43,922 nt of DNA from Deltaproteobacteria bacterium (GCA_021817825.1 JAKAFS010000025.1:1-43922); one strand, 5' to 3'; shown: positions 1 through 8,538, numbered from the stretch's first letter. Numbers and translations: made by a program. The notes: generated by a model not told the origin, from the sequence alone.

Positions 1-327
1 GCCCTTGCCCGAGCGCGGAAGGAAAGATGCAGGCGGCGTGACAGGGCTGGAGCAGAGGAATGGCCTGGCGCGACGCCTGCCTACCGCCTGATGGGGTGGC
101 GGGCGGGAATTCCCCCGGGGGGAGACAGGGGGGAAACGGGAAAGCTGCAAGGGGAGTGACGGCCGGCCCCATGGCCGGCGCGGCCCTTGCCTACCGCATT
201 TTATTAAATGTAAAGAAAGAATGGACATATTTGAACGATTAATGTAATTTTCGCGGGAATCTTATTTATATAAGCGGCCTTGTACGTATGAAAAGTTTAT
301 ACCAGCCACTACACAGGGCAATCCAAT
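1..327. other. Intergenic: GC-rich end, then AT-rich leader of the 328 operon
   Basis: No convincing gene lies here. The first 200 bases are very G+C rich and hold a perfect inverted repeat (GCCGGCC, loop CCAT, GGCCGGC) at 162-179, followed by a T-containing stretch, which could be a terminator-like hairpin for something to the left. From about 200 the composition switches abruptly to AT-rich, and this continues through the next two genes. The 200-327 part probably carries the promoter of the operon at 328, but I could not find a -35/-10 pair with good spacing. A short open frame at 60-242 crosses the composition switch and I do not accept it. Confidence 0.5.
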
Positions 328-1788
328 ATGTTCTCTATTCTTCATATCTCTGATTTACACCGTTCACATGACGACCCTGTAGACAACGACACGCTTGTAG
401 CAGCGTTACTTGCAGATCGTGATCGGTACGTTGGCGAGACACCAACAGTACCTTCGCCTGAAGCAATTATCGTCAGCGGAGATCTCATCAAAGGGGCACT
501 AATCGGCCAAATCGACTGGAAACAGCAGGTTGAAAATCAATACAAAGTCGCGAGCTCTTTTCTGAACGACCTAGCGGAGCGGTTTCTTAACGGTGATCGC
601 GGCAGGCTAATTATTGTACCAGGTAATCATGATGTGTGCTGGAATACATCGTTTGCCTCGATGGAACCCGTTCCAGAATCCGAGTATCCGGAGGATGTTC
701 GGCGAGCACTGATAGAGACTTCAAGCAACTATCGTTGGTCATGGAAACAGCTTAAACTCTATCGGATTCGGGATACCGTTGCGTACAATGACAGAATGAA
801 CGCTTATTGGAACTTTGTTGAAAGTTTTTATGAATCAGTACCAATACTAAAGCCAATTGACCGCCATCGGGGGTTTCAACTCTTCGATCTCCATAATGGA
901 CAAATTATTTTGGCAGCATTCGACTCCATTAGTGGCAATGATTGTTTCGCCTATTCTGGATCAATTGATCGTGCCACTGTAGCACGATCTGCTCTTGACA
1001 TTCGCGATATTCTTCATTCCTATTCCTTACGACTTGCGGTCTGGCACCATAGCATCCATGGGCCGCCTAATCACGACGACTATATGGACGATAATCGGGT
1101 CCGTGAAATGGCTGGTTTGGGATTTCAAGTTGGCATGCACGGGCATCAACATGTTGCTGATGCAACGACTCAATATGTGCATCTCAGCGAGAATCGGTCT
1201 ATGGGAATTATCGGTGCAGGCTCGCTTTGCGCAGGCACCAGAGAGTTACCGCGCGGAGTAAATAGACAATACAATCTTGTAGTGATTAATGATGATCTGC
1301 GCACTGCCAGAGTTTATGTGAGAGAGATAAGCGAAGGAGAGCAATATTCTCGCAAAAATAACGGGGCTTTCTCGCAGGGTTATGTGGAACTTTCCTGGCA
1401 GGAAAACCGTGATGTGATGGGCCGCACAATCAACGCTAGTGAAAAGAACACAAGGCTAGCAATTCAACAGGCTGAAGAAGCATTACACATGGGCAACGAG
1501 CCAAAAGCACTCGAACTTTTAAAGGATATAGAATTAACATCAAATTCATATGCCCGCAAGATAGTCATAGAGGCAGCACGTAAGCTTCAGGATTGGGAAA
1601 TGTTAGTAGCCACACTTACTCCACCACAATCTTCTGATGAAACGATCCTTTTAGTAACTGCGCTCATCAGAATAAACGATTTGGAGCAAGCAACTGCAAT
1701 TTTGGGACGTAATTGCGATATAGATTCCACAGTTCGAAAGGAACTGGAGGAACAGATCAAAATAAAAAGAGTGATGAGGGGGAAATGA
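328..1788 (+). CDS. Calcineurin-like metallophosphoesterase with C-terminal helical (TPR-like) tail
   Basis: The 486-residue product carries all blocks of the calcineurin-like metallophosphoesterase fold: SDLH (D9, H11), SGD (D52), GNHD (N100, H101), WHH (H240/H241) and MHGHQH (H271, H273). These ligands bind two metals and hydrolyse phosphoesters; the substrate (nucleic acid, nucleotide or phosphoprotein) cannot be told from sequence. Residues from about 365 to 486 lie outside the phosphoesterase core and form amphipathic helices resembling TPR-type repeats (QQAEEALHMGNEPKALELL), probably a protein-interaction tail. No signal peptide or membrane segment is visible, so it should act in the cytoplasm. 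The stop overlaps the start of the Hsp90-like ATPase as ATGA (1785-1788), so the two are translationally coupled. The ribosome site before ATG 328 is weak (AGGG). Codon use is AT-rich, unlike the rest of the window, which points to recent transfer. The fold call is firm; the biological role is inference. Confidence 0.9.
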   Translation: MFSILHISDLHRSHDDPVDNDTLVAALLADRDRYVGETPTVPSPEAIIVSGDLIKGALIGQIDWKQQVENQYKVASSFLNDLAERFLNGDRGRLIIVPGNHDVCWNTSFASMEPVPESEYPEDVRRALIETSSNYRWSWKQLKLYRIRDTVAYNDRMNAYWNFVESFYESVPILKPIDRHRGFQLFDLHNGQIILAAFDSISGNDCFAYSGSIDRATVARSALDIRDILHSYSLRLAVWHHSIHGPPNHDDYMDDNRVREMAGLGFQVGMHGHQHVADATTQYVHLSENRSMGIIGAGSLCAGTRELPRGVNRQYNLVVINDDLRTARVYVREISEGEQYSRKNNGAFSQGYVELSWQENRDVMGRTINASEKNTRLAIQQAEEALHMGNEPKALELLKDIELTSNSYARKIVIEAARKLQDWEMLVATLTPPQSSDETILLVTALIRINDLEQATAILGRNCDIDSTVRKELEEQIKIKRVMRGK

Positions 1789-4106
1789 CTACCGAGCTGA
1801 TCCCGTTCCAAATTGAGACGCAGCGAGTAATCCAACTGCTGGCGAAACAGATTTACCAATCACCCTTAGCATTATTGCGCGAAAATGCGCAAAACGCCTT
1901 CGACGCCATTCGTCAGAGGCTCGCCATTGATTCAACATTTCAGCCCCGCATCGATATTCAATTATTACCAGACCGTATAACCATCTCTGACAATGGGATT
2001 GGGATGACACCAGAAGACTTGCGAGATCACTTTTGGACTGCCGGCAGAAGCAGTAAAAACACCGAAGCGGCTCGAGCGGCGGGGGTGGTGGGGACCTTCG
2101 GAATCGGAGCCATGGCGAATTTCGGCATAGCCGACGCACTGACCGTCGAAACCGAGAGTGCGATGACAGCTCAACGAACCATATGCCGGGCGGAAAAAGC
2201 AAAGCTATCTCTAAAGGAGGATTGCATCGAGCGCCAAGTTATTCCATCAAAGGAGCAGCCTGGCACCACGGTTATAGCCCATGTCTCTGCTGACTCACAC
2301 ATAAATGTGCAGCAAGCGCGAAACTATATTACCGAGTTCGTTTCATTGCTTGACATCCCTGTTTATGTGAACAATGAACTCATCAGCCAAAGACCGATTG
2401 AAGAGGCAGTGCCACTTGTACCGGAGACATGGAGGCACGATGAATCTTCAGTCAAAATTGGGGCACGATTAAGCGCCGATGTTCTGCTCGTGATTTCTAA
2501 TAATGCCGACATATGGATTAAGCTCAACAATATAGTCTGGACTGAACGCCCTATATGTGGCCGTATCCTGTTGCGAAGTGGCAATCCCACTATTAGAACT
2601 TTTCGGAGTGGATTCGGTTTAGCCACCGCATCCGTAAATTCGGCTTATCAGTTTGGAGGCATTGTAGATCTGCTAATCCTGGAACCTACTGCAGGCCGGG
2701 AAGCAATTACAGCAGATGGGCTACAATTTTTACAGTCAATGATGCTAGAGATCGATGCATACATTTCGACCATCCTTGCTGGCAGAGAGGAATGCGATGT
2801 AAGCACGCCTTTTATGAACTGGGTAATTTCCCATAACCACTATGAACTGTGCGGACGGATGAAGATAAGTGTGAATCCAGGGGATCGAATGTCTCTAAAT
2901 GAGGTAAGTGCACGCTCCAAGACCAACCCCATGATGTTGTATGAAGGGACAGATCAAGGCCTCATCAAGATGCACGCAAGCGAGGACACCCCTGTACTCA
3001 TTCTGGCCCGCAATAATCCTCGTAGACGTTGCGAACAGAATTATCTGAAGACACTAGCAAAGGTTAGCGTAATCTCGGATACACCGGTCATTACATCTCG
3101 CCGAACGCGCAACCAGTTTAGCATTGCAGAAAACGGGCTGGCGTTCCGTATAGAAAATATCTTGGACACAGATTATTTTCTTAAATGTGATGTTGACTTC
3201 GGGAGCATCAGTCACGGGCTGCCTGCATTTGTCGAAAAACGAGCAGATGGAGTCCATATTACCTTGAATCCAGAAGGTCAAACTGTGATGCTTATCCTAG
3301 GGCTTTACGAGTCAGAGTACGCAGCATTTGGCAGTATGGTAAAGGATTTTGTCAGAACCGTCATCTTTCCGCGCATTGCAGACTATGTACCCAGCAGTAC
3401 TAGGCAAGGGGCAGAAGCGTTTCTAAAGGCTATTCGACGACCACGGGAGCTCTTCGAGTATGCCGATGATGATCTTGGCAGCCTTCCGAAAATATGGGCG
3501 GATTACAATGAAGGCATCATTACCATGGAACAGGCTGTTGAACGTTCCAAGACCGCAGTGAGGTCAAGTGTACAGATAATTGATACTGCGGCCCCTGCAC
3601 GGGATGTCGTGCCAGACGTCATCGAAAATGAACAGGCCCTTCAGAACGCCGCTGTTGAAACAGCGCTTGATCTCGAGCCTTCGCCAGCTATCACGCGTTT
3701 AGAGACCACGACCTCGGCTAAATTGCTCGTAATAGCAGACACTGAGCCGGCACTGCGTGGCTATCGCTGTTTCATAGCAATTACAGACAAGGCGCGCGAA
3801 GAGATGGGTGAATTTTTTCTTCAGCCACATCGAACTTCAGTCGTTTGGGGCGGCCAGAAAATTCTCTTTATTTTTATGCATCACTCAGGTCAATTTGGCT
3901 TGTACTACGACCTGCAGACCAGTGAGCCAGTGGACGCACCATCAGGTGGCGGCCCATGCCCAACAGCAACGATCGTTCTCAAGGATCGCCTTTTCATTCC
4001 GATCACGGATGATATTCGCGCAAGCTTTGTCCCTAAAGCAGGGGAAAGAAAAAGGTTCGAAGTAAGGGCCGACATCCTGAGAACAGAGGGTTCCAACAAT
4101 TCATGA
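1785..4106 (+). CDS. Hsp90/GHKL-type ATPase, partner of the phosphoesterase
   Basis: The product is 773 residues. I chose ATG 1785 because it overlaps the upstream stop (ATGA) and follows a GAGGGGG ribosome site; an upstream in-frame ATG at 1713 lies inside the preceding gene. The N-terminus has a GHKL ATP-binding domain of Hsp90 type: N-box LRENAQNAFDAI (E33, N37), G1 box DNGIGM (69-74), lid region TAGRSSKNT, G2 box GTFGIGAM (103-110). This is followed by an Hsp90-like middle region with VETES and GTTVIAHVS. The end (about 647-773) is a separate domain I do not recognise. The protein is longer than a lone ATPase domain and lacks the MEEVD end and the charged linker of housekeeping HtpG. Such stand-alone Hsp90-like ATPases are recurrent in prokaryotic conflict systems. 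Coupling to a phosphoesterase suggests an ATP-driven switch controlling that enzyme. Function is inferred; fold is well supported. Confidence 0.88.
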   Translation: MTTELIPFQIETQRVIQLLAKQIYQSPLALLRENAQNAFDAIRQRLAIDSTFQPRIDIQLLPDRITISDNGIGMTPEDLRDHFWTAGRSSKNTEAARAAGVVGTFGIGAMANFGIADALTVETESAMTAQRTICRAEKAKLSLKEDCIERQVIPSKEQPGTTVIAHVSADSHINVQQARNYITEFVSLLDIPVYVNNELISQRPIEEAVPLVPETWRHDESSVKIGARLSADVLLVISNNADIWIKLNNIVWTERPICGRILLRSGNPTIRTFRSGFGLATASVNSAYQFGGIVDLLILEPTAGREAITADGLQFLQSMMLEIDAYISTILAGREECDVSTPFMNWVISHNHYELCGRMKISVNPGDRMSLNEVSARSKTNPMMLYEGTDQGLIKMHASEDTPVLILARNNPRRRCEQNYLKTLAKVSVISDTPVITSRRTRNQFSIAENGLAFRIENILDTDYFLKCDVDFGSISHGLPAFVEKRADGVHITLNPEGQTVMLILGLYESEYAAFGSMVKDFVRTVIFPRIADYVPSSTRQGAEAFLKAIRRPRELFEYADDDLGSLPKIWADYNEGIITMEQAVERSKTAVRSSVQIIDTAAPARDVVPDVIENEQALQNAAVETALDLEPSPAITRLETTTSAKLLVIADTEPALRGYRCFIAITDKAREEMGEFFLQPHRTSVVWGGQKILFIFMHHSGQFGLYYDLQTSEPVDAPSGGGPCPTATIVLKDRLFIPITDDIRASFVPKAGERKRFEVRADILRTEGSNNS

Positions 4107-4161
4107 TGTCGCTATGCTAAGAAGGCTGCTTGTAGCAGGCGCGGAATGCCTCGAAAAGCAT

Positions 4162-5427
4162 TCATTGTCTCGGCAGGCAGTTCACCCTGTGCCCCACATT
4201 GGCGATGAGTCGGGTGATTGTGGCTACGGCGTTCGGCTGCTTGAACGCCCGGTAGACGATCTCCATCATCCGGTAATAGTCTCTTGTAAACCGATTGTAG
4301 CCGGCCTGGAGCTGTTCGACGGTCATGTTCCGCGGCCTCACGATCACCGTGCCACCCGTGAACTTCGAGTAGTCGGTGCAAATGATCCTGCCCTCCCTCT
4401 CAAATTTCCGGAAGAACTCAGTCCCCGGATAAGGAATCAGGATATTGACGGCGACACTGTCGATCTTCACCCTCTTCAGGGCCTCGATGGTCTGGTCGAA
4501 CACGTCCGGCGTGTCGGTGTCGAACCCGAAGATGATCCCCCCGTCCACGAGAATGCCGCGATCGTGGAACCGCGCGATGTTGTCCTTGAGACGCTCGACC
4601 CGGTTGAATCCCTTGTTCGCCTCGGAAAGGGCGGCTGCGGAGACGGACTCAACCCCCACAAAAACACCAATGCAGCCCGCCTTCGCGGCCAATGAGAGTA
4701 GTTCCTCGTTTTCCGCGAGGAGGACATGGGATTGCATGAAGAACTTCTTCCCATAGGGGATCATCGCCGTGAAAAGCTCCTTCGCAAAGGCCTCGTCGGC
4801 CGCCAGGTTGTCGTCCAGGAAGGCGATGAGCCTGTTGCCCGCCCGCGCGACGTCGGCGATGACGTGATCGACAGGCCGGGTCCGGAACCCCAGACCGTGG
4901 ACATATCGCGTGGAACAGAACGAACAGGAATGTGTGCAGCCCCTCGTTGCCTCGATGGGATAGAGCGGGAAGTACCGTGAGGCGTCCAGCAGATCCAGCC
5001 TGGGCGGTTTCAGCTTGGCCAGGTCAACCGGCGTTTCTCCCATGTAGACGCCCTGCATCCTCCCGGCCATGGCATCGGCGACCACCCGCGGCCAGACTTC
5101 GTCCGCCTCGCCCACCACCACCGCATCGGCATGTTGCAGCCCCTCTTCCGGCATGACCGAGGCATGCATCCCGCCCAGGACCACGGGCACATGCCGCTGC
5201 CGGTAATGATCGGCGATCTCATAGGCGCGGTAGGCCCTGAACACCTCGAAGGAGATCCCCACCAGATCGGGAGTGTCGCCCAGGCTGATCGGCTTCACCC
5301 TTTCGTCCTCGATGGCAATCTCGTGCCCTTCAGGCGTGGCCGCCGCCACCGCCGGCAGGGAAAGGGTCATGATCTGCGACCATTTTGATTTGGACCGGAC
5401 CGCCGCCGATATTAGCTTTATCTTCAT
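4162..5427 (-). CDS. B12-binding-domain radical SAM protein
   Basis: A 421-residue protein. Residues 1-135 resemble a cobalamin-binding Rossmann domain (VGISF..., VVLGGMHAS, VVVGEADEVW) but without the DxHxxG histidine loop. The radical SAM core follows, with the iron-sulphur motif RGCTHSCSFC (C164, C168, C171), and a C-terminal portion typical of this large superfamily. Members catalyse radical methylations or rearrangements; this one's substrate is unknown. Start at 5427 is chosen because its ATG overlaps the stop of the upstream phosphoesterase gene (ATGA at 5424-5427) and the protein begins at the conserved KIKLISAAV strand; the open frame extends further upstream to 5553 but only within the neighbour. 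It faces the Hsp90-like gene tail to tail across 55 bases. Confidence 0.9.
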   Translation of the reverse strand: MKIKLISAAVRSKSKWSQIMTLSLPAVAAATPEGHEIAIEDERVKPISLGDTPDLVGISFEVFRAYRAYEIADHYRQRHVPVVLGGMHASVMPEEGLQHADAVVVGEADEVWPRVVADAMAGRMQGVYMGETPVDLAKLKPPRLDLLDASRYFPLYPIEATRGCTHSCSFCSTRYVHGLGFRTRPVDHVIADVARAGNRLIAFLDDNLAADEAFAKELFTAMIPYGKKFFMQSHVLLAENEELLSLAAKAGCIGVFVGVESVSAAALSEANKGFNRVERLKDNIARFHDRGILVDGGIIFGFDTDTPDVFDQTIEALKRVKIDSVAVNILIPYPGTEFFRKFEREGRIICTDYSKFTGGTVIVRPRNMTVEQLQAGYNRFTRDYYRMMEIVYRAFKQPNAVATITRLIANVGHRVNCLPRQ

Positions 5428-6311
5428 GATATCTCCTCCCTCTGAATGGTTAGCGTATGCCCCTCCGTTGCCTGCCCCCACTCCACCAGCCGAAGGTGCG
5501 GACTGCTGTCGAAGGTGATCTCGATCCCGGTAATGCTCAGCGGATGGACACATGACCCTGTGTTGTAGTAGCTCCCGTCAGGCTGATGCTTGATCTTGAC
5601 GCCTTCCGTCTTGACCTTCGATTCCAGGTAGCGCCGCTCCGTCAGCGACAGATTCTCGAAGACCGCCCGATGGGTGTGACCGGCAATGATCGCTGCGATG
5701 CCCTGTTCGTTCTGGTTGGCCCATTCATGGAGGCGTTTATCCACCTCGTTGCAGAGCCCCGGATTGAGAGCAGCCCTGGTCGGGTCCTTGACCCCGCACC
5801 TCTGGAGCTCGGGCCAGAAATGATGAACGAAGAACTTGCTGACCGCCGCGCCTTCGCCGCTGCATTTCGGGTCTGCCTGGTGGCCGTGGATAAGGAGGAT
5901 GGTATCGTTGAGGACGATCCCCTCGTGGATCTCGATACCGGGGAAGAGCGTCCGATAGACCGCCTCGTTGGCCTTCCAGTAAAGATCGTGGTTTCCCCAG
6001 ACCTTCAGGTACCTGGTCTTTGCCGGATCCGGATCATGGAATTTCGCCAGGAGTTCATAGACCGGGGTATGGGTGATGTAGATCTGGTCGAAATTGTCAT
6101 TCTCCCAGAGCTCCTCGGCGTCGCCCAGTTCGATATAGGTGAAACCTTCTTCCAGGTAGTGTTCCAGGGCGCATCGATAGATCAGGGAGTTCTTGGCAAA
6201 ATCGTCGGCCCCCGAGCCGTCTCCCCGATGCATGTCGGACATGACGATCAGTTTCATACCGGGCTTCATGGCCAGCTGCAAAATACTTTCCAGTTTGGGA
6301 AGATTTTCCAT
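5424..6311 (-). CDS. Metallophosphoesterase (LpxH-like family)
   Basis: A 295-residue calcineurin-fold enzyme with motifs SDMHRGD (D26, H28), LGDAEELW (D64), WGNHD (N107, H108), IHGHQAD (H142, H144) and AGHTHRAV. The GDAEELW block and overall spacing recall UDP-2,3-diacylglucosamine pyrophosphatase-like proteins, but it is longer and the lipid A role is not established. It is unrelated in sequence to the phosphoesterase at 328. A strong GGAGG ribosome site precedes ATG 6311. Its stop overlaps the start of the radical SAM gene, so the two form a coupled pair. No signal peptide or membrane segment is seen. Confidence 0.87.
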   Translation of the reverse strand: MENLPKLESILQLAMKPGMKLIVMSDMHRGDGSGADDFAKNSLIYRCALEHYLEEGFTYIELGDAEELWENDNFDQIYITHTPVYELLAKFHDPDPAKTRYLKVWGNHDLYWKANEAVYRTLFPGIEIHEGIVLNDTILLIHGHQADPKCSGEGAAVSKFFVHHFWPELQRCGVKDPTRAALNPGLCNEVDKRLHEWANQNEQGIAAIIAGHTHRAVFENLSLTERRYLESKVKTEGVKIKHQPDGSYYNTGSCVHPLSITGIEITFDSSPHLRLVEWGQATEGHTLTIQREEIS

Positions 6312-6375
6312 CTCATACCTCCTGCTTCACTCCGAGAACCCTGTCACGACCGTGGCGAAGCCTCGCGATCGCCGC

Positions 6376-7227
6376 TCATCGTCGAGACCGGACGACTGGC
6401 TGACCGTTTTCATCCGCCGCCTTCCTTCGGCAGTACCTGCCGCACTGCGCTTTCCCTGTTGCACCGCCGCCACCGACCTTCTGGAAAGCATTTTCGGCGG
6501 ACCAGATCACAGGCCCATGGCCCGGAAAGATGATCCGAACGCGGAGCGTTTCCGCCAGCGCTGAAAAGGTTCTCTGGGACTGCCCCTCATCCCAGCAGAA
6601 CCGGTTCACGTACCCCCGGCCGTCCTGCCGACCCAGAATCAGGTCCCCGGTGATGAGTTCCCCTGAGGCCTCGTTGTAAAAGACAACCGAGTCCTCCGTG
6701 TGGCCCGGCGCAGCGATCACCTCCCAACCACCGAAGCCGATCCGCGAGCGGGGAAGACGATTCCCTTCGAGATACCTGATCCGCCCCCAATAAGAGACCC
6801 GTTGGCAATCACAAAAGAAAGGCAGGGGCACACCGGCCGGACCGTCAAAGGCAAGATCGGACCATTTCCGGATGCCGAAGAAGCCGCCGGCGATAAGCGT
6901 GGGAAAGAGGCCGGTGACCCAGTTCCGCATGGGAGAGAGCGGCCGATGTGCCTTCAGATAGGCCTTCACGAGGGGATGGAACAGGACCACCGTCTTTGGA
7001 GAGCATTTCGAGAGCAGCGCTGCAATCCCGCCAATATGGTCGATGTGAAAATGGGTGGCGGCGATGATCCGGATCGCCTGAAGGGAACGCATCAGCGTGT
7101 GGACACAGAAATCCTCGACGGCCCGTGCGGCGCCGACGCTTCCCACATCGACAACCATCATGCCGTCATTCTCGTCTACGATCAGGTACGTCTGGGCAAT
7201 GCCACTGCCCGGGATTGGATGAACCAT
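6376..7227 (-). CDS. MBL-fold metallo-hydrolase
   Basis: A 283-residue metallo-beta-lactamase-fold hydrolase. The zinc motif is THFHIDHIGG (H59, H61, D63, H64); further ligands lie in APGHTEDS, LITGDLILG and FPGHGPV, so the dinuclear site looks complete. The last 30 residues are basic, glycine/cysteine-containing and of no known fold. The family is broad (glyoxalase II, lactonase, sulphur and RNA-processing members), so the substrate is not predictable. ATG 7227 follows GGAGGG at good spacing. It is 64 bases upstream of the phosphoesterase gene on the same strand and could be co-transcribed with it. Confidence 0.87.
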   Translation of the reverse strand: MVHPIPGSGIAQTYLIVDENDGMMVVDVGSVGAARAVEDFCVHTLMRSLQAIRIIAATHFHIDHIGGIAALLSKCSPKTVVLFHPLVKAYLKAHRPLSPMRNWVTGLFPTLIAGGFFGIRKWSDLAFDGPAGVPLPFFCDCQRVSYWGRIRYLEGNRLPRSRIGFGGWEVIAAPGHTEDSVVFYNEASGELITGDLILGRQDGRGYVNRFCWDEGQSQRTFSALAETLRVRIIFPGHGPVIWSAENAFQKVGGGGATGKAQCGRYCRRKAADENGQPVVRSRR

Positions 7228-7322
7228 GTTGCCCTCCGTTGTACCGGTATTGCCTTATGGACTGGCTTCAGACTCACAAAAGGCTCTTCCACGACCACCC
7301 GGTTTTGCTTGCCCCTCTCAGC

Positions 7323-7356
7323 CTGGATTCCCGCTTTCGCTGGGAATGACAGGATG
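7323..7356. repeat. Interspersed palindromic repeat, copy 1
   Basis: A short imperfect hairpin element, CTGGATTCCCGC then a TTTCGCT-type loop and GGGAATGAC. The 14-base core CTGGATTCCCGCTT recurs at 35056, where the hairpin is perfect. Elements of this look are common between genes in many deltaproteobacterial and related genomes (recollection, not searched). It lies in the 135-base gap between the MBL and PLD-like genes and may act as an mRNA 3-prime hairpin. Confidence 0.6.
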
Positions 7357-7362
7357 AGTGGT

Positions 7363-7929
7363 TTACGAGGAACAGTCGGCTCCAGTATCGCTGGGAGGAG
7401 TAACCGGGAATTCGACGGGTGCGCACTGGCACCAGAGGCGTTCGAACTCGGCGGTAAAGGACTGAAGCAAGGCTTTGTTGTTCGTGAAGATGGCGGCCTC
7501 GTAGTTCCGGAACTCTGATTCGTTCGTGAAGTTGTAGCTGCCGGTGACAAGAATCTTGCAGTCGATGAGCATGAGCTTGTGGTGCATGTTGCCGCCCTTG
7601 ACTGTAATGAAACGGACCTCGATCCCCTCACCGGCGAGCCACTCATCGATGGAGTAGGCCTTACGGGCGTTGTCTCCGTCCAAGATAATCCGGATCTTGA
7701 CCCCACGCTTCAGTGCCGCCGACAGGGCCTGGCCGAGGTATTTCGAGGAAAAGGCGTAGACGGCTACGACAATCTCTTTCTTCGCTGCCTTGATCAGTCT
7801 GGCCAGTTCCTTTGATGTCCCGCCCTTGGGCGAGAAGATAACCCGCGTCGCTGCTCTCCTCGTTGTAAGAATCTCGCCTGCTGCACTCTTTGGTGAAAGG
7901 ATAACTCTTGATTCTGGGGTGCTGGCCAT
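7363..7929 (-). CDS. Single-HKD phospholipase D-like nuclease
   Basis: A 188-residue protein with one HKD motif: H116-x-K118-x4-D123 in NMHHKLMLID, followed by the conserved GSYNFTNESEFRNYE block. Single-HKD proteins of this size (Nuc, BfiI-like and helicase-associated types) work as homodimers that cut nucleic acid or, less often, phospholipid. Residues 27-110 form the usual N-terminal PLD half (KKEIVVAVYAFSS). Periplasmic members carry a signal peptide; I see none here, so it is probably cytoplasmic. The first 25 residues are not part of the domain and translation could start a little later. It may be cargo of the mobile element or a host gene. Confidence 0.88.
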   Translation of the reverse strand: MASTPESRVILSPKSAAGEILTTRRAATRVIFSPKGGTSKELARLIKAAKKEIVVAVYAFSSKYLGQALSAALKRGVKIRIILDGDNARKAYSIDEWLAGEGIEVRFITVKGGNMHHKLMLIDCKILVTGSYNFTNESEFRNYEAAIFTNNKALLQSFTAEFERLWCQCAPVEFPVTPPSDTGADCSS

Positions 7930-8046
7930 TCCTCATTCCCCCTTCCTGATTCGCCACTCTATGCAATGGAGGTTATGCTGGTGGCACTCTTTGGGTTTGG
8001 GCCCCCCCTTACCCCCCCAAACCACCCCCTAGGAAAAGTGGTGAGC

Positions 8047-8137
8047 CCGCCACACCCGGAATGCGATGTGGCGGCGGAGTGAGGGGCGGCGTGCCGGACG
8101 GTGAGGAAAGAGTTTTGAGGAGATGGTTCGGCACGCC
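8047..8137. other. Two perfect hairpins downstream of the HU-like gene
   Basis: The non-coding stretch 7930-8145 holds two perfect inverted repeats: CCGCCACA (8047-8054) with TGTGGCGG (8067-8074), and GGCGTGCCG (8088-8096) with CGGCACGCC (8129-8137), the second with a 32-base loop. They lie just past the stop of the leftward HU-like gene. Neither has a U tract on the leftward transcript, so a factor-independent terminator is doubtful. They could stabilise the mRNA end, be part of a structured RNA, or be protein-binding palindromes. C-rich runs at about 8000-8030 have no explanation. Confidence 0.5.
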
Positions 8138-8145
8138 CCTGGGGT

Positions 8146-8538
8146 TTACTTCTTCTTCTTTCCCTTGGCCTTGGCCGCCACCTTGGCCTTCGGGGCCGGC
8201 TTGGGCAGGTGGACCTTGACCTTGTCTTTCTCCTGCTCCCTTTTGCGCAGCACCATTCCCTTCTTCCAGGACTGCGAAACCTTGAATCCCAGCCGGTAAC
8301 CGGCCGGGATGGTGATCGGCTGCTGGGTTTTGGGGTTGATCCCCTGCCGCTCCTTGGTCTGCTTGACGGTGAAGGTCCCGAAGCTGGCCAGCCGGAGGGT
8401 CCCGGACTGCTCCAGGACGGTGAGAATCCCCTCCAGGACGGCGTTCACCACCTTTTTCGCGTTCTCCTTGGTCAGCTCCGTGATTCCTGCCACGGTGCCG
8501 ACCAGGTCATTCCTTCCGACTCTGCTTGTCTTTGCCAT
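8146..8538 (-). CDS. HU/IHF-family DNA-binding protein with lysine-rich tail
   Basis: A 130-residue protein. Residues 1-98 are a bacterial DNA-bending HU/IHF domain: NDLVGTVAGITELTKENAKKVVN at the N-terminus, then TLRLASFGTFTVKQTKERQG and NPKTQQPITIPAG, the beta-arm region carrying the intercalating proline position. Residues about 99-130 form a tail of Lys, Ala and Pro (KPAPKAKVAAKAKGKKKK), like histone H1-type tails of some HU variants. Start ATG 8538 is fixed by AAGGAGG just upstream. It is the last gene of a leftward group with the 151-residue protein and the C11 peptidase. It may package element DNA or act as an architectural factor in recombination or replication; this is inference. Confidence 0.93.
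   Translation of the reverse strand: MAKTSRVGRNDLVGTVAGITELTKENAKKVVNAVLEGILTVLEQSGTLRLASFGTFTVKQTKERQGINPKTQQPITIPAGYRLGFKVSQSWKKGMVLRKREQEKDKVKVHLPKPAPKAKVAAKAKGKKKK

Noticed and set aside
60..242. Sixty-codon frame at the left edge
   Set aside because: Gly/Arg-rich, crosses a sharp composition switch and has no ribosome site.
1713..1784. N-terminal extension of the Hsp90-like protein
   Set aside because: It lies wholly inside the phosphoesterase gene; the ATGA overlap with GAGGGGG marks ATG 1785 as the start.
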